A DNA stretch of 9,710 bases from Mycobacterium sp. (GTDB lineage: Bacteria; Actinomycetota; Actinomycetes; Mycobacteriales; Mycobacteriaceae), in assembly GCA_029256565.1 (NCBI GenBank), contig JAQSXQ010000058.1, positions 1 through 9,710 on the forward strand, read 5' to 3'. A model generated the notes under the pieces. The model did not search any database, had not been told where the DNA came from, and saw nothing but the letters and a program-made list of their open reading frames with translations. Shown here piece by piece: positions 1 through 6,459 of the stretch. Position numbers and translations under genes: made by a program. Within the stretch, counting starts at the first letter, position 1, and every line of letters starts with the position of its first letter.

Positions 1-90
1 GCCGGTGCGATGGTCGGCGGCGGCGCCTCGACGGGATCCGACGAGCACGCCCCGACGGCGACGACCGTCACGCCGGCAACGGCAGCGTGA
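1..90 (+). CDS. C-terminal tail of an unidentified protein (5'-truncated by window edge)
   Basis: Frame 1 is open from the first base to a TGA at 88-90 and reads AGAMVGGGASTGSDEHAPTA followed by TTVTPATAA. Nearly all its codons end in G or C, which is typical of genuine genes in this window. The competing frame starting at base 5 is Arg/Pro-rich like a shadow frame. The visible end is Gly/Ala/Thr-rich, low in complexity and probably disordered, so it gives no clue to function. From memory, the M. tuberculosis neighbour at this place is the divergent lipoprotein gene lppL. A plus-strand gene end here would therefore be a synteny difference. Not recognised; the call rests on frame and codon bias only. 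Confidence 0.45.
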   Translation, partial: AGAMVGGGASTGSDEHAPTATTVTPATAA

Positions 91-157
91 CTTAGGCGAC
101 GTCGTAGGTTTCGATGAAAAGGCAAAGGGTAGCTCTCGAGGCGTGCGGATAAGAGGT

Positions 158-174
158 CACTCGCAGGTCGAGTG
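158..174. repeat. Short perfect inverted repeat in the 91-246 gap
   Basis: CACTCG (158-163) and CGAGTG (169-174) form a perfect 6-bp stem around a 5-base loop. It lies in the 156-base gap between the end of the upstream gene and the hypothetical gene at 247. There is no following T-tract. It could be a weak terminator for the upstream gene or an operator, and chance is possible. Nothing else clear was seen in the gap apart from the promoter at 235-240. Confidence 0.3.
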
Positions 175-234
175 TAGGGAAGCCGGCGTTCACCGTTCGG
201 TCGCGTCCGGCCTGCCAGGTACGCGCCCCGGCGT

Positions 235-240
235 TAGTGT
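235..240 (+). promoter_or_regulatory. Predicted -10 box of a leaderless promoter for the 247-570 gene
   Basis: TAGTGT matches the mycobacterial TANNNT -10 consensus and ends 6 bases before the ATG at 247. A start site about 7 bases after the hexamer would fall on the A of the ATG. No Shine-Dalgarno sequence lies before that ATG, which fits leaderless translation. No convincing -35 box is visible. Confidence 0.6.
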
Positions 241-246
241 GCGTCA

Positions 247-570
247 ATGACCCTCGCCGCGGACCGGCCCGCCGTGGACCAGCGATTCCGCATCGAGGAC
301 ATCTCGACGGGGCTGTTCGCCAGCGGATTCGGCGCCGTCGGTGACGGCAGGTCGTTCAGCTTCCACGTCGAATTCCAGGTCGACCGTCACGCTTTGGTCA
401 TCGAGGTCTACCGGCCCCGTCTGGCCGGTCCGGTGCCCCTGGCCGAGGACGTGGTCGCCACGTCGACCCGCAGCCTGGCGAACATCGACGTCGACGACGA
501 GCGCAGTCTCGCGGCGGCGGTACGCGACGCAGTGGCCGACGCCCACCCGGTGCCACGCTCGAATCGCTGA
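247..570 (+). CDS. Conserved hypothetical protein (Rv2137c-like)
   Basis: Encodes 107 residues. The central part (about 15-80) reads as alternating strands around SFSFHVEFQVDRHALVIEVY, followed by RPRLAGPVPLAEDVVA and a short helical C-terminus. No signal peptide, membrane segment or catalytic motif is visible. From memory of M. tuberculosis synteny this is the Rv2137c position, immediately upstream of uppP. The protein there is of unknown function and somewhat longer. The ATG at 247 is chosen because a TANNNT box ends 6 bases upstream and the frame has normal G/C third positions from this codon. The 27-base gap to uppP carries its own -10 box, so the two genes may be read both together and separately. 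Function unknown. Confidence 0.82.
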   Translation: MTLAADRPAVDQRFRIEDISTGLFASGFGAVGDGRSFSFHVEFQVDRHALVIEVYRPRLAGPVPLAEDVVATSTRSLANIDVDDERSLAAAVRDAVADAHPVPRSNR

Positions 571-584
571 TCCACCCCGCGCGG

Positions 585-590
585 TACGGT
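585..590 (+). promoter_or_regulatory. Predicted -10 box of a leaderless promoter for uppP
   Basis: TACGGT matches TANNNT and ends 7 bases before the GTG at 598. Transcription would start at or one base before the GTG. This supports the GTG over the internal ATG at 613, although GAGG just ahead of 613 could serve as a close Shine-Dalgarno for that alternative. Confidence 0.5.
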
Positions 591-597
591 CTTCGGC

Positions 598-1443
598 GTG
601 ATCGTCGAGGCCATGTCCTGGCTACAGGTGGTGGTGTTGGCCGTACTGCAGGGGCTCACCGAGTTCCTGCCGGTGTCGTCCTCGGGCCACCTCGCCATCG
701 CGTCCCAGCTGTTCTTCGACGACGACGCGGGTGCCTCGTTCACCGCCGTCACGCAACTCGGCACCGAACTGGCGGTCCTCGTCTACTTCGCAGGCGACAT
801 CCGCCGCATCCTGATCGCCTGGTTCGGCGGTCTGCGCGACTCGGCGCGGCGCACGTCGGACTACTGGCTGGGCTGGTGGGTGATCATCGGCACCATCCCG
901 ATCTGCGTACTGGGACTGCTCTTCAAGGACCAGATCCGCGGCGGGGTGCGCAACCTCTGGATCGTCGCGATCGCACTCATCGCGTTCTCGGCCGTCATCG
1001 CCGCCGCGGAGTACTACGGCAAGCAGAACCGCACCGTCGAACAGCTGACGTGGAAGGACAGCGTCATCGTCGGTCTGGCGCAGTGCATGGCACTGGTCCC
1101 CGGTGTCTCGCGGTCCGGCGCCACGATCAGCGCGGGCCTGTTCCTCGGCCAGAACCGAGAGGTGGCCGCGCGCTTCGGGTTCCTGCTGGCCATCCCGGCG
1201 GTGCTGGCGTCGGGTCTGTTCTCGCTGCCCGACGCATTCGCCCCGGTGACCGAGGGCATGAGCGCCACCGGTCCGCAGCTGCTGGTGTCGGTCGTCATCG
1301 CGTTCGTCGTCGGGTACGCCGCGGTGGCCTGGTTCCTCAAGTTCCTGGTCCGGCACGGCATGTACTGGTTCGTCGCCTACCGCGTGCTCCTAGGCGTGGT
1401 CGTGCTGATCCTGCTCGGCACCGGCGTCCTGGCGGCGCAGTGA
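598..1443 (+). CDS. uppP: Undecaprenyl-diphosphate phosphatase UppP (BacA family)
   Basis: An integral membrane phosphatase that converts undecaprenyl diphosphate to undecaprenyl phosphate. This recycles the lipid carrier for peptidoglycan and arabinogalactan synthesis, and higher activity is known to raise bacitracin tolerance. The protein has 281 residues, normal for the family. Both signature motifs are intact: LTEFLPVSSSGH at residues 20-31 (catalytic-region Glu22, Ser27-Ser29, His31) and VPGVSRSGATI at 167-177 with the essential Arg. Hydrophobic segments lie near residues 8-25, 55-75, 92-108, 121-138, 155-167, 193-210, 228-246 and 258-278, matching the multi-spanning fold. The GTG start fits a leaderless promoter. 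An ATG at 613 (residue 6) gives the start recalled for the M. tuberculosis protein and remains possible. The phosphomutase reading frame begins one base after its stop, implying an operon. Confidence 0.95.
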   Translation: MIVEAMSWLQVVVLAVLQGLTEFLPVSSSGHLAIASQLFFDDDAGASFTAVTQLGTELAVLVYFAGDIRRILIAWFGGLRDSARRTSDYWLGWWVIIGTIPICVLGLLFKDQIRGGVRNLWIVAIALIAFSAVIAAAEYYGKQNRTVEQLTWKDSVIVGLAQCMALVPGVSRSGATISAGLFLGQNREVAARFGFLLAIPAVLASGLFSLPDAFAPVTEGMSATGPQLLVSVVIAFVVGYAAVAWFLKFLVRHGMYWFVAYRVLLGVVVLILLGTGVLAAQ

Positions 1444-1444
1444 C

Positions 1445-2136
1445 ATGACCGTCATCCTGCTGCGCCACGGACGCTCGACGTCCAACACCGCCCACACCCT
1501 GGCCGGCCGGTCCGAGGGCGTCGACCTCGACGACAAGGGCCGCGAACAAGCCCTCGGCGTCGTCGCCCGCATGGGCGACCTGCCGGTCAAGGCCATCGTC
1601 CGCTCGCCCCTGCTGCGCTGTGAACGCACCGTCGAACCCCTCGCGGACGCCCTCGGTCTCGACCCCGTCGTCGACGACCGGCTGGTCGAGGTCGACTACG
1701 GACAGTGGACGGGCCAGAAGATCGGCGACCTCGTCAAGGAACCGCTGTGGGCGGTGGTGCAGCAGCAGCCCAGCGCCGCGGTGTTCCCCGAGGGCGAAGG
1801 ACTCGCGAACGTGCAGTTGCCGCGATCCGCGAGCACGACCGCAGGCTCGGCGAGGAGCACGGCGGGGACGCCCTGTGGGTCGCGTGTACGCACGGCGACG
1901 TGATCAAGGCGGTGCTCGCCGACGCGCTCGGCGTCCATCTCGACGGCTTCCAGCGCATCACCGCGGACCCGGCGTCGATGAGCGTCATCCGCTACACCCC
2001 GGTGCGCCCGTTCGTCCTGCACGTCAATCACACCGGCGCAGACCTCACGTCAGCGCTAGTGCCCAAGCCCGCGCAGACTGCCGAGGAGGGCGCCGTCGCC
2101 GCCTCCGACGCGGTGGTCGGCGGTTCCACCGGGTGA
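1445..2136 (+). pseudogene. Frameshifted histidine-phosphatase / phosphoglycerate-mutase-like protein (MSMEG_4193 family, Rv2135c-like)
   Basis: The N-terminal part, in the frame of 1445, has the phosphatase signature RHG at residues 7-9 and the acidic EVDYG motif around Glu82. After Gln124 (1814-1816) that frame gives 28 unrelated residues and stops at 1901-1903. The rest of the family sequence continues in the frame of 1816: VAAIREHD, then CTHGDV with the second catalytic His, ending at 2134-2136. Compared with the M. tuberculosis protein as I recall it, about three residues (V/Q/T region) plus one base are missing. This is explained by a 10-base deletion that would leave a 233-residue product if restored, close to the family length. 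The truncated 152-residue product lacks the second His and should be inactive. Sequencing or assembly error is the main alternative. It follows uppP by one base and heads the DUF3090/SCO1664 cassette. Confidence 0.88.
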
Positions 2137-2169
2137 CCTACGGCCGTGGGAATTACGGCAGCTCAGCCG

Positions 2170-2191
2170 ATACCGGTATTTTGGAAGGGCC
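2170..2191 (+). promoter_or_regulatory. Possible promoter/operator and ribosome binding site before the DUF3090 gene
   Basis: The 55-base gap after the phosphomutase holds a 10-bp palindrome ATACCGGTAT (2170-2179), an overlapping TATTTT (2177-2182) that fits TANNNT, and GGAAGG (2183-2188) three bases before the ATG at 2192. Transcription from this -10 would begin only 2-3 bases before the ATG, so the Shine-Dalgarno would matter only on read-through transcripts. Suggestive, not certain. Confidence 0.32.
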
Positions 2192-2782
2192 ATGACCCGC
2201 TCGATTCACGTCTTCCGCTCACCCGACCGCTTCGTGGCCGGGACCGTTGGGCAGCCGGGAAACCGGACGTTCTATCTGCAGGCGGTCCACGACGCGCGGG
2301 TGGTGTCGGTGATGCTGGAGAAGCAGCAGGTCGCCGTGCTCGCCGAGCGCATCTCCGCGCTGCTGCTCGAGATCAACCGCCGGTTCGGCACCCCGATCCC
2401 ACCCGAGACCGATGAGGTGGGCGACCTGAGCCCGCTGGTCATGCCGGTCGACGCGGAGTTCCGGGTCGGCACCATGGGCCTGGGCTGGGATTCCGAGGCG
2501 CAGACGGTCGTCGTCGAACTGCTCGCGGTATCGGATACCGAGTTCGACGCGTCGGTGGTCCTCGACGACGCCGAGGACGGCCCCGACGCCGTGCGGGTGT
2601 TCCTCACCCCCGAGTCGGCGCGCGAGTTCGCCAACCGTTCCAACCGCGTCATCTCCGCGGGACGGCCGCCGTGCCCGCTGTGTGACGAACCCCTCGATCC
2701 TGCAGGCCACATCTGCGTGCGGACCAACGGCTACCGGCGCGGCGCCTTCGGTGGTGCCGACGACGATGAGCCCGACTTCTGA
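2192..2782 (+). CDS. DUF3090 family protein with C-terminal Cys/His motif (Rv2134c-like)
   Basis: Encodes 196 residues, the length recalled for the actinobacterial DUF3090 family. The N-terminus begins TRSIHVFRSPDRFVAGTVGQ and the core carries EINRRFGTPIP and FRVGTMGLGWD, typical conserved stretches. The C-terminus has a zinc-knuckle-like arrangement: Cys161-x2-Cys164, then His173-x-Cys175, followed by a basic/aromatic patch and an acidic tail. No membrane segment or signal peptide is seen. The ATG at 2192 has GGAAGG upstream. Its end overlaps the SCO1664-family gene by 17 bases, so the two are probably translationally coupled. In actinobacteria this family recurs beside the phosphomutase and the kinase-like protein, suggesting a shared pathway. 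The biochemical role is unknown. Zn binding is inferred from residue spacing only. Confidence 0.88.
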   Translation: MTRSIHVFRSPDRFVAGTVGQPGNRTFYLQAVHDARVVSVMLEKQQVAVLAERISALLLEINRRFGTPIPPETDEVGDLSPLVMPVDAEFRVGTMGLGWDSEAQTVVVELLAVSDTEFDASVVLDDAEDGPDAVRVFLTPESAREFANRSNRVISAGRPPCPLCDEPLDPAGHICVRTNGYRRGAFGGADDDEPDF

Positions 2783-3593
2783 CGCAGCGGTCGGAGAGGT
2801 CCTGAGTCGCGGTGAACTGACCGTCATCGGACGCATCCGATCCGCCAGCAATGCGACCTTCCTGTGCGAGGCGCATCTCGACGACCGGCAGGCGCACTGC
2901 GTCTACAAGCCGGTGGCCGGCGAGGCGCCGCTGTGGGACTTCCCCGACGGGACGCTCGCCGGCCGCGAGTACGGCGCCTTCCTGGTCTCGGATGCCCTCG
3001 GCTGGGAGATCGTGCCGCACACCCTGATTCGCGAGGGACCGGCAGGGCCGGGCATGGTGCAGCAGTGGGTCGACCAGCCCGGTGACGCGCTCGACGACTC
3101 CGGCGCCGAACCCGAGGGACCCGATCTCGTCGACCTCGTGCCCGCGGGTCGCGTCCCGCCGGGCTACCTGCCGATCCTGCAGGCCTACGACTACCAGGGC
3201 GACGAGGTCACGCTCGTGCACGCCGACGACGCCCGACTGCGGCTGATGGCCGTGTTCGACGTGCTGATCAACAACGCCGACCGCAAGGGCGGCCACATCC
3301 TGGCAGGCGTCGACGGACGCGTGCGGGGAGTCGACCACGGCGTGAGCCTGCACAGCGACGACAAACTGCGCACCGTGCTGTGGGGGTGGGCGGGCAAGCC
3401 GATCGACGACGACACCCTGGCTCGCGTCGCGGCGTTCCGCGACGCACTGTGCGGCGACCTCGCCGATGCGCTCAGCGGTCACATCACCAACCGCGAGATC
3501 GACGCCCTGTACGCCAGAGCCGTTCTGCTGCTTGACGATCCGGTGATGCCGACGCCCGACCGGCACCGGCCCATCCCGTGGCCCGCCTTCTGA
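2766..3593 (+). CDS. SCO1664 family protein, PI3/PI4-kinase-like fold (Rv2133c-like)
   Basis: Encodes 275 residues. Kinase-like landmarks occur in order: VYKPVAGE at residues 47-54, where Lys48 would be the nucleotide-binding lysine; REYGAFLVS at 67-75; the catalytic-loop-like NNADRKGGH at 169-177; and GVDHGVSLH at 188-196, where Asp190 would bind metal. This order resembles the PI3/PI4-kinase-like and HipA-like atypical kinases. The substrate is unknown, and neither protein nor small-molecule kinase activity can be assigned. The start at 2766 gives a normal family N-terminus. An upstream in-frame ATG at 2682 would extend 28 residues into the DUF3090 gene and is less likely. No Shine-Dalgarno precedes 2766, consistent with coupling to the overlapping upstream gene. 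Confidence 0.87.
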   Translation: MSPTSDAAVGEVLSRGELTVIGRIRSASNATFLCEAHLDDRQAHCVYKPVAGEAPLWDFPDGTLAGREYGAFLVSDALGWEIVPHTLIREGPAGPGMVQQWVDQPGDALDDSGAEPEGPDLVDLVPAGRVPPGYLPILQAYDYQGDEVTLVHADDARLRLMAVFDVLINNADRKGGHILAGVDGRVRGVDHGVSLHSDDKLRTVLWGWAGKPIDDDTLARVAAFRDALCGDLADALSGHITNREIDALYARAVLLLDDPVMPTPDRHRPIPWPAF

Positions 3594-3629
3594 CGGCCGC
3601 AACCCCGCTCTCGACGCCTCCGCGTGTTC

Positions 3630-3635
3630 TACGCT
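3630..3635 (+). promoter_or_regulatory. Predicted -10 box of a leaderless promoter for the GyrA-like/GNAT gene
   Basis: TACGCT fits TANNNT and ends 7 bases before the ATG at 3643. It lies in the 49-base gap after the kinase-like gene, so the GNAT-like gene and cysQ probably form their own transcript. Confidence 0.55.
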
Positions 3636-3642
3636 GGCGGGC

Positions 3643-4323
3643 ATGACCGATCATGACCGGGCTGCCGCCCGCCGCGAGATCACCGATGCCCTGCAGAAGG
3701 CGCTCGACCTCAGGCACGAAGTGCTCGACGTGATCGTCGAGGCAGACGACAAGGCGTCAGCGGTCGAGGCGATCGCCAAACTGCTCGGCACGTCGCAGCT
3801 GGGTGGCGAGGCGGTGATGGCGATGCAGTTCGACCGCCTCACCCGGGATTCGCGCAGGCGCATCGCCGAGGAACTCGACGACCTCAACAAGCAGCTCACG
3901 TTCACCTTCGCCGAGCGGCCGGCCAGCTCGGGGGAGGGCCTGACCCTGCGTCCGTTCTCCGCAGAGCAGGACCGCGACGTGTTCGCCGCCCGCACCGAGG
4001 ACGTCGGCGCCAGCGGCGACGGGTCCGGCGCGCCGGCAGGCAACCTCGACGACGAGATCCGTTCCGCGGTCAGCCGCGTGCACGCCGAGGAAGCGGTCTG
4101 GTTCGTCGCCGAGGAGGGCTCCCAGAAGGTCGGCATGGTCTTCGGTGAGCTGGTCGACGGCGAGGTCAACGTGCGCATCTGGGTCCACCCCGACCACCGG
4201 CACCGCGGTTTCGGCACCGCCGCCCTGCGTCGCTCGCGCTCGGAGATGGCGGCCTACTTCCCGGCCGTCGCCATGGTGGTGCGCGCCCCGGCCGCCACGC
4301 CGCAGTCGACACCGCCGGCGTGA
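3643..4323 (+). CDS. GyrA C-gate-like helical domain fused to a GNAT acetyltransferase-like domain
   Basis: Encodes 226 residues in two parts. Residues about 11-88 are helical and align by eye with the coiled-coil C-gate segment of DNA gyrase subunit A: the spacing of ALxxxxEVxxxI near 20-31, the LL near 47-48, AVMAMQFDRL at 57-66 (GyrA has AILDMQLRRL) and RRIAEELDDL at 72-81. A linker follows. Residues about 100-220 look like GNAT, with LRPFSAEQDRDVF, the strand AVWFVAEE, VGMVFGELVDG, and motif A VHPDHRHRGFGTAAL at 181-195 carrying the acetyl-CoA-binding R-x-x-G-x-G/A pattern. The usual GNAT C-terminal motif B and last strands appear absent; the protein ends in a Pro/Ala/Thr tail. Its TGA overlaps the cysQ GTG by four bases, implying coupling. 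Substrate unknown. The GyrA-like part lacks the catalytic Tyr domain and cannot be a topoisomerase. Confidence 0.78.
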   Translation: MTDHDRAAARREITDALQKALDLRHEVLDVIVEADDKASAVEAIAKLLGTSQLGGEAVMAMQFDRLTRDSRRRIAEELDDLNKQLTFTFAERPASSGEGLTLRPFSAEQDRDVFAARTEDVGASGDGSGAPAGNLDDEIRSAVSRVHAEEAVWFVAEEGSQKVGMVFGELVDGEVNVRIWVHPDHRHRGFGTAALRRSRSEMAAYFPAVAMVVRAPAATPQSTPPA

Positions 4324-5087
4324 CCGACGCGGCGCTTGCCGCGCAGGTGGCCAAGGACGTCGGCGCGATGCTGGTGGACCTTCGCGAGGAAGTCGGGTTC
4401 TACGACCCCTACGACCTGGGCGACATCGGCGACCGGCGGGCCAACACGTTCATCCTGGACCGGTTGCGCGAGGCCCGGCCCGACGACGCCATCCTGTCCG
4501 AGGAGGCGGCCGACGATCTGGCGCGGCTCGGGGCCGACCGGGTGTGGATCGTCGACCCGGTCGACGGCACGCGTGAGTTCTCGATGCCCGGCCGGGTGGA
4601 CTGGGCCGTGCACATCGCGCTGTGGCAGCGCAGCGGCGCACCGGACGGCGGCCGCGACGGTGGCATCACCGACGCCGTCGTCGGCCTGCCCGCCAGCGGC
4701 GAGGTCTACCGCACCGACACCGTGACCGGGCCGCCGCCGCGCAAGCCCGGCCCCATCCGCGTCGCCACCAGCCGCAACCGGCCACCGACCGTGCTGTGGT
4801 GGCTGCGCGACGTCCTCGACATCGAGCTGATCGGCATCGGCTCGGCGGGTGCGAAGGCAATGGCCGTCGTGCGGGGCGACGTCGACGCCTACATCCACGC
4901 GGGCGGGCAGTGGGAATGGGATTCGGCCGCGCCGGCAGGCGTCGTGGCTGCCGCGGGACTGCACGCCTCGCGCATCGACGGCTCCCCGCTGCTCTACAAC
5001 CGTCCCGACCCCTACCTTCCGGACCTGCTGATGTGCAGGCCCGAGTTCGCCGAGATCCTGCTCGAGGGGATCCGCTCGATCTACTAG
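4320..5087 (+). CDS. cysQ: 3'-phosphoadenosine-5'-phosphate phosphatase CysQ (IMPase/FBPase superfamily)
   Basis: A Mg-dependent, Li-sensitive phosphatase. CysQ removes the 3' phosphate of PAP (and PAPS), the by-product of sulfate assimilation and sulfation. The M. tuberculosis homologue also acts on inositol-1-phosphate and fructose-1,6-bisphosphate in vitro. The 255-residue protein has the expected metal-site motifs: Glu61-Glu62 in LSEEAADDL, DPVDGT at 79-84, and WDSAAPAGVVAAAG at 200-213, plus the GSAGAKAM stretch at 174-181. The start is the GTG at 4320, overlapping the upstream TGA as GTGA. The M. tuberculosis protein as recalled has a slightly longer N-terminus before the same TDAELAA-type sequence. 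Nearby mshC consumes cysteine and metH remakes methionine, so the neighbourhood has a sulfur theme. Confidence 0.92.
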   Translation: MTDAALAAQVAKDVGAMLVDLREEVGFYDPYDLGDIGDRRANTFILDRLREARPDDAILSEEAADDLARLGADRVWIVDPVDGTREFSMPGRVDWAVHIALWQRSGAPDGGRDGGITDAVVGLPASGEVYRTDTVTGPPPRKPGPIRVATSRNRPPTVLWWLRDVLDIELIGIGSAGAKAMAVVRGDVDAYIHAGGQWEWDSAAPAGVVAAAGLHASRIDGSPLLYNRPDPYLPDLLMCRPEFAEILLEGIRSIY

Positions 5088-5173
5088 TCGTGGACCCCTC
5101 CGGGAATGGAATCGGCGGCTCCGGTGTCCCTCTTCAAGCACACCCCCGTACGTGAGGAGCCCGAAATCGTCTC

Positions 5174-5179
5174 TAGAGT
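5174..5179 (+). promoter_or_regulatory. Predicted -10 box of a leaderless promoter for mshC
   Basis: TAGAGT fits TANNNT and ends 7 bases before the ATG at 5187. The GGAG at 5181-5184 is only two bases from the ATG and too close to act as a Shine-Dalgarno. This supports leaderless translation and the 5187 start. It sits at the end of the 99-base gap after cysQ, which otherwise shows only a weak GGTGT/ACACC repeat (5123-5144). Confidence 0.6.
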
Positions 5180-5186
5180 CGGAGCC

Positions 5187-6425
5187 ATGCAATCGTGGTC
5201 GGCGCCCGTCGTTCCGGAGCTGCCCGGACGGGGCCCGGAACTGCGGCTGTACGACAGTGCCGACCGGCAGGTCCGCCCGGTGTCCACGGGCGAGACGGCG
5301 TCGATGTACGTCTGCGGCATCACCCCGTACGACGCGACCCACCTCGGCCATGCCGCCACCTACCTGACGTTCGACCTGGTCTACCGGCAGTGGCTGGACT
5401 CCGGTCGCCGGGTGCACTACGTGCAGAACGTCACCGACGTCGACGACCCGCTGTTCGAGCGTGCCGCGCGCGACGGCATCGACTGGCGCGATCTCGGCGC
5501 CAGGGAGACCCAGCTGTTCCGCGACGACATGTCCGCACTGCGCGTGCTGCCCCCACACGACTACGTGGCCGCCACCGACGCGATCGACGAAGTCATCGAA
5601 CTCGTCGAGAAGCTGATCGCCTCGGGCGCCGCCTACGTCGTCGACGACCCCCAGTACCCGGACGTCTACTTCCATGCCGACGCCACGGTCCAGTTCGGCT
5701 ACGAGTCGGGCTACGACCGCGACACCATGCTTCGCCTGTTCGGCGAGCGAGGCGGTGATCCCGACCGCGCGGGCAAGGCCGATCCGCTCGATGCCCTGCT
5801 GTGGCGTGCCGAGCGACCGGACGAGCCGAGTTGGCCGTCACCGTTCGGCCCCGGCAGGCCGGGCTGGCACGTCGAGTGCGCGGCGATCGCGCTCACCCGC
5901 ATCGGCACGGGCCTCGACGTCCAGGGCGGCGGCAGCGACCTGATCTTCCCGCATCACGAGTTCTCCGCCGCGCACGCCGAATCGGCAACGGGGGAACGCA
6001 GATTCGCCAGGCACTACGTCCACGCAGGCATGATCGGCTGGGACGGCCACAAGATGAGCAAGAGCCGCGGCAACCTGGTGCTCGCCTCCCGGCTGCGCGC
6101 CGACGGCGTGGAACCGTCGGCCATCCGGCTGGGATTGTTCGCCGGGCACTACCGCACCGACCGGTTCTGGACCGACGCCGTGCTCGACGACGCCCGCGCC
6201 AGGCTGGCCAGGTGGCGGGAGGCGACGGCGTTGCCGGCGGGACCCGACGCAGGAGACCTCATCGCCAGGGTGCGCCGGTACCTCGCCGACGACCTCGACA
6301 CACCCAAAGCGCTTGCCGCGTTGGACGCGTGGGCCACCGACGCGCTCACCTACGGCGGTCACGACACCGACGCTCCGCGACTGGTGGCGACGGCCGTCGA
6401 CGCGTTGCTCGGGGTTGCTCTGTAG
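5187..6425 (+). CDS. mshC: L-cysteine:1D-myo-inosityl 2-amino-2-deoxy-alpha-D-glucopyranoside ligase MshC
   Basis: Cytosolic ATP-dependent ligase that joins cysteine to GlcN-Ins, the penultimate step of mycothiol synthesis. It derives from class I cysteinyl-tRNA synthetase. The 412 residues, starting MQSWSAPVVPELPGRG, match known mycobacterial MshC in start and length. Cys43 in YVCGITPYDA begins the zinc site, completed by Cys231 (WHVECAAIAL) and His256 (IFPHHEF). THLGH (51-55) is the HIGH-type ATP motif and KMSKS (289-293) the second ATP loop. The discriminating GSDLIFPHHE stretch is present. The tRNA-anticodon domain of true CysRS is missing, as expected for MshC. The 5187 ATG is preferred over an in-frame ATG at 5106 because of the leaderless promoter and family N-terminus. 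It is a cysteine consumer placed next to cysQ. Confidence 0.96.
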   Translation: MQSWSAPVVPELPGRGPELRLYDSADRQVRPVSTGETASMYVCGITPYDATHLGHAATYLTFDLVYRQWLDSGRRVHYVQNVTDVDDPLFERAARDGIDWRDLGARETQLFRDDMSALRVLPPHDYVAATDAIDEVIELVEKLIASGAAYVVDDPQYPDVYFHADATVQFGYESGYDRDTMLRLFGERGGDPDRAGKADPLDALLWRAERPDEPSWPSPFGPGRPGWHVECAAIALTRIGTGLDVQGGGSDLIFPHHEFSAAHAESATGERRFARHYVHAGMIGWDGHKMSKSRGNLVLASRLRADGVEPSAIRLGLFAGHYRTDRFWTDAVLDDARARLARWREATALPAGPDAGDLIARVRRYLADDLDTPKALAALDAWATDALTYGGHDTDAPRLVATAVDALLGVAL

Positions 6426-6437
6426 GTGCATCGGCCG

Positions 6438-6454
6438 CCGGCGCGGTGCGCCGG
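6438..6454. repeat. Perfect inverted repeat over the -35 region of the dehydrogenase promoter
   Basis: CCGGCGC (6438-6444) and GCGCCGG (6448-6454) form a perfect 7-bp stem with a 3-base loop. It begins 12 bases after the mshC stop and ends 5 bases before the TACCCT -10 box, so it covers the -35/spacer region. It could be an operator for the dehydrogenase gene, or an mshC terminator hairpin without a U-tract. In a GC-rich genome chance cannot be excluded. Confidence 0.4.
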
Positions 6455-6459
6455 TGTCG

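Noticed and set aside
114..152. 12-codon ORF (MKRQRVALEACG) after a TAGGTT hexamer
   Set aside because: The hexamer is only 3 bases from the ATG, no Shine-Dalgarno is present and the ORF is too short to judge. No support beyond chance.
2682..2765. Upstream in-frame ATG (2682) for the kinase-like gene
   Set aside because: It would overlap the DUF3090 gene by about 100 bases and add residues that read as shadow sequence. 2766 gives the usual family N-terminus.
2649..3644. 331-codon open frame on the minus strand
   Set aside because: Antisense shadow of the SCO1664-family gene, with no recognisable motifs and an Arg/His/Gly-rich composition.
5106..5186. Upstream in-frame ATG (5106) for mshC
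   Set aside because: Known mycobacterial MshC begins MQSW, and the leaderless promoter is placed for 5187.
4254..5675. 473-codon open frame on the minus strand
   Set aside because: It lies opposite cysQ and mshC, both with full family motifs. Its product is a low-complexity Val/Gly/Asp/Arg composition typical of the antisense shadow of GC-rich genes.
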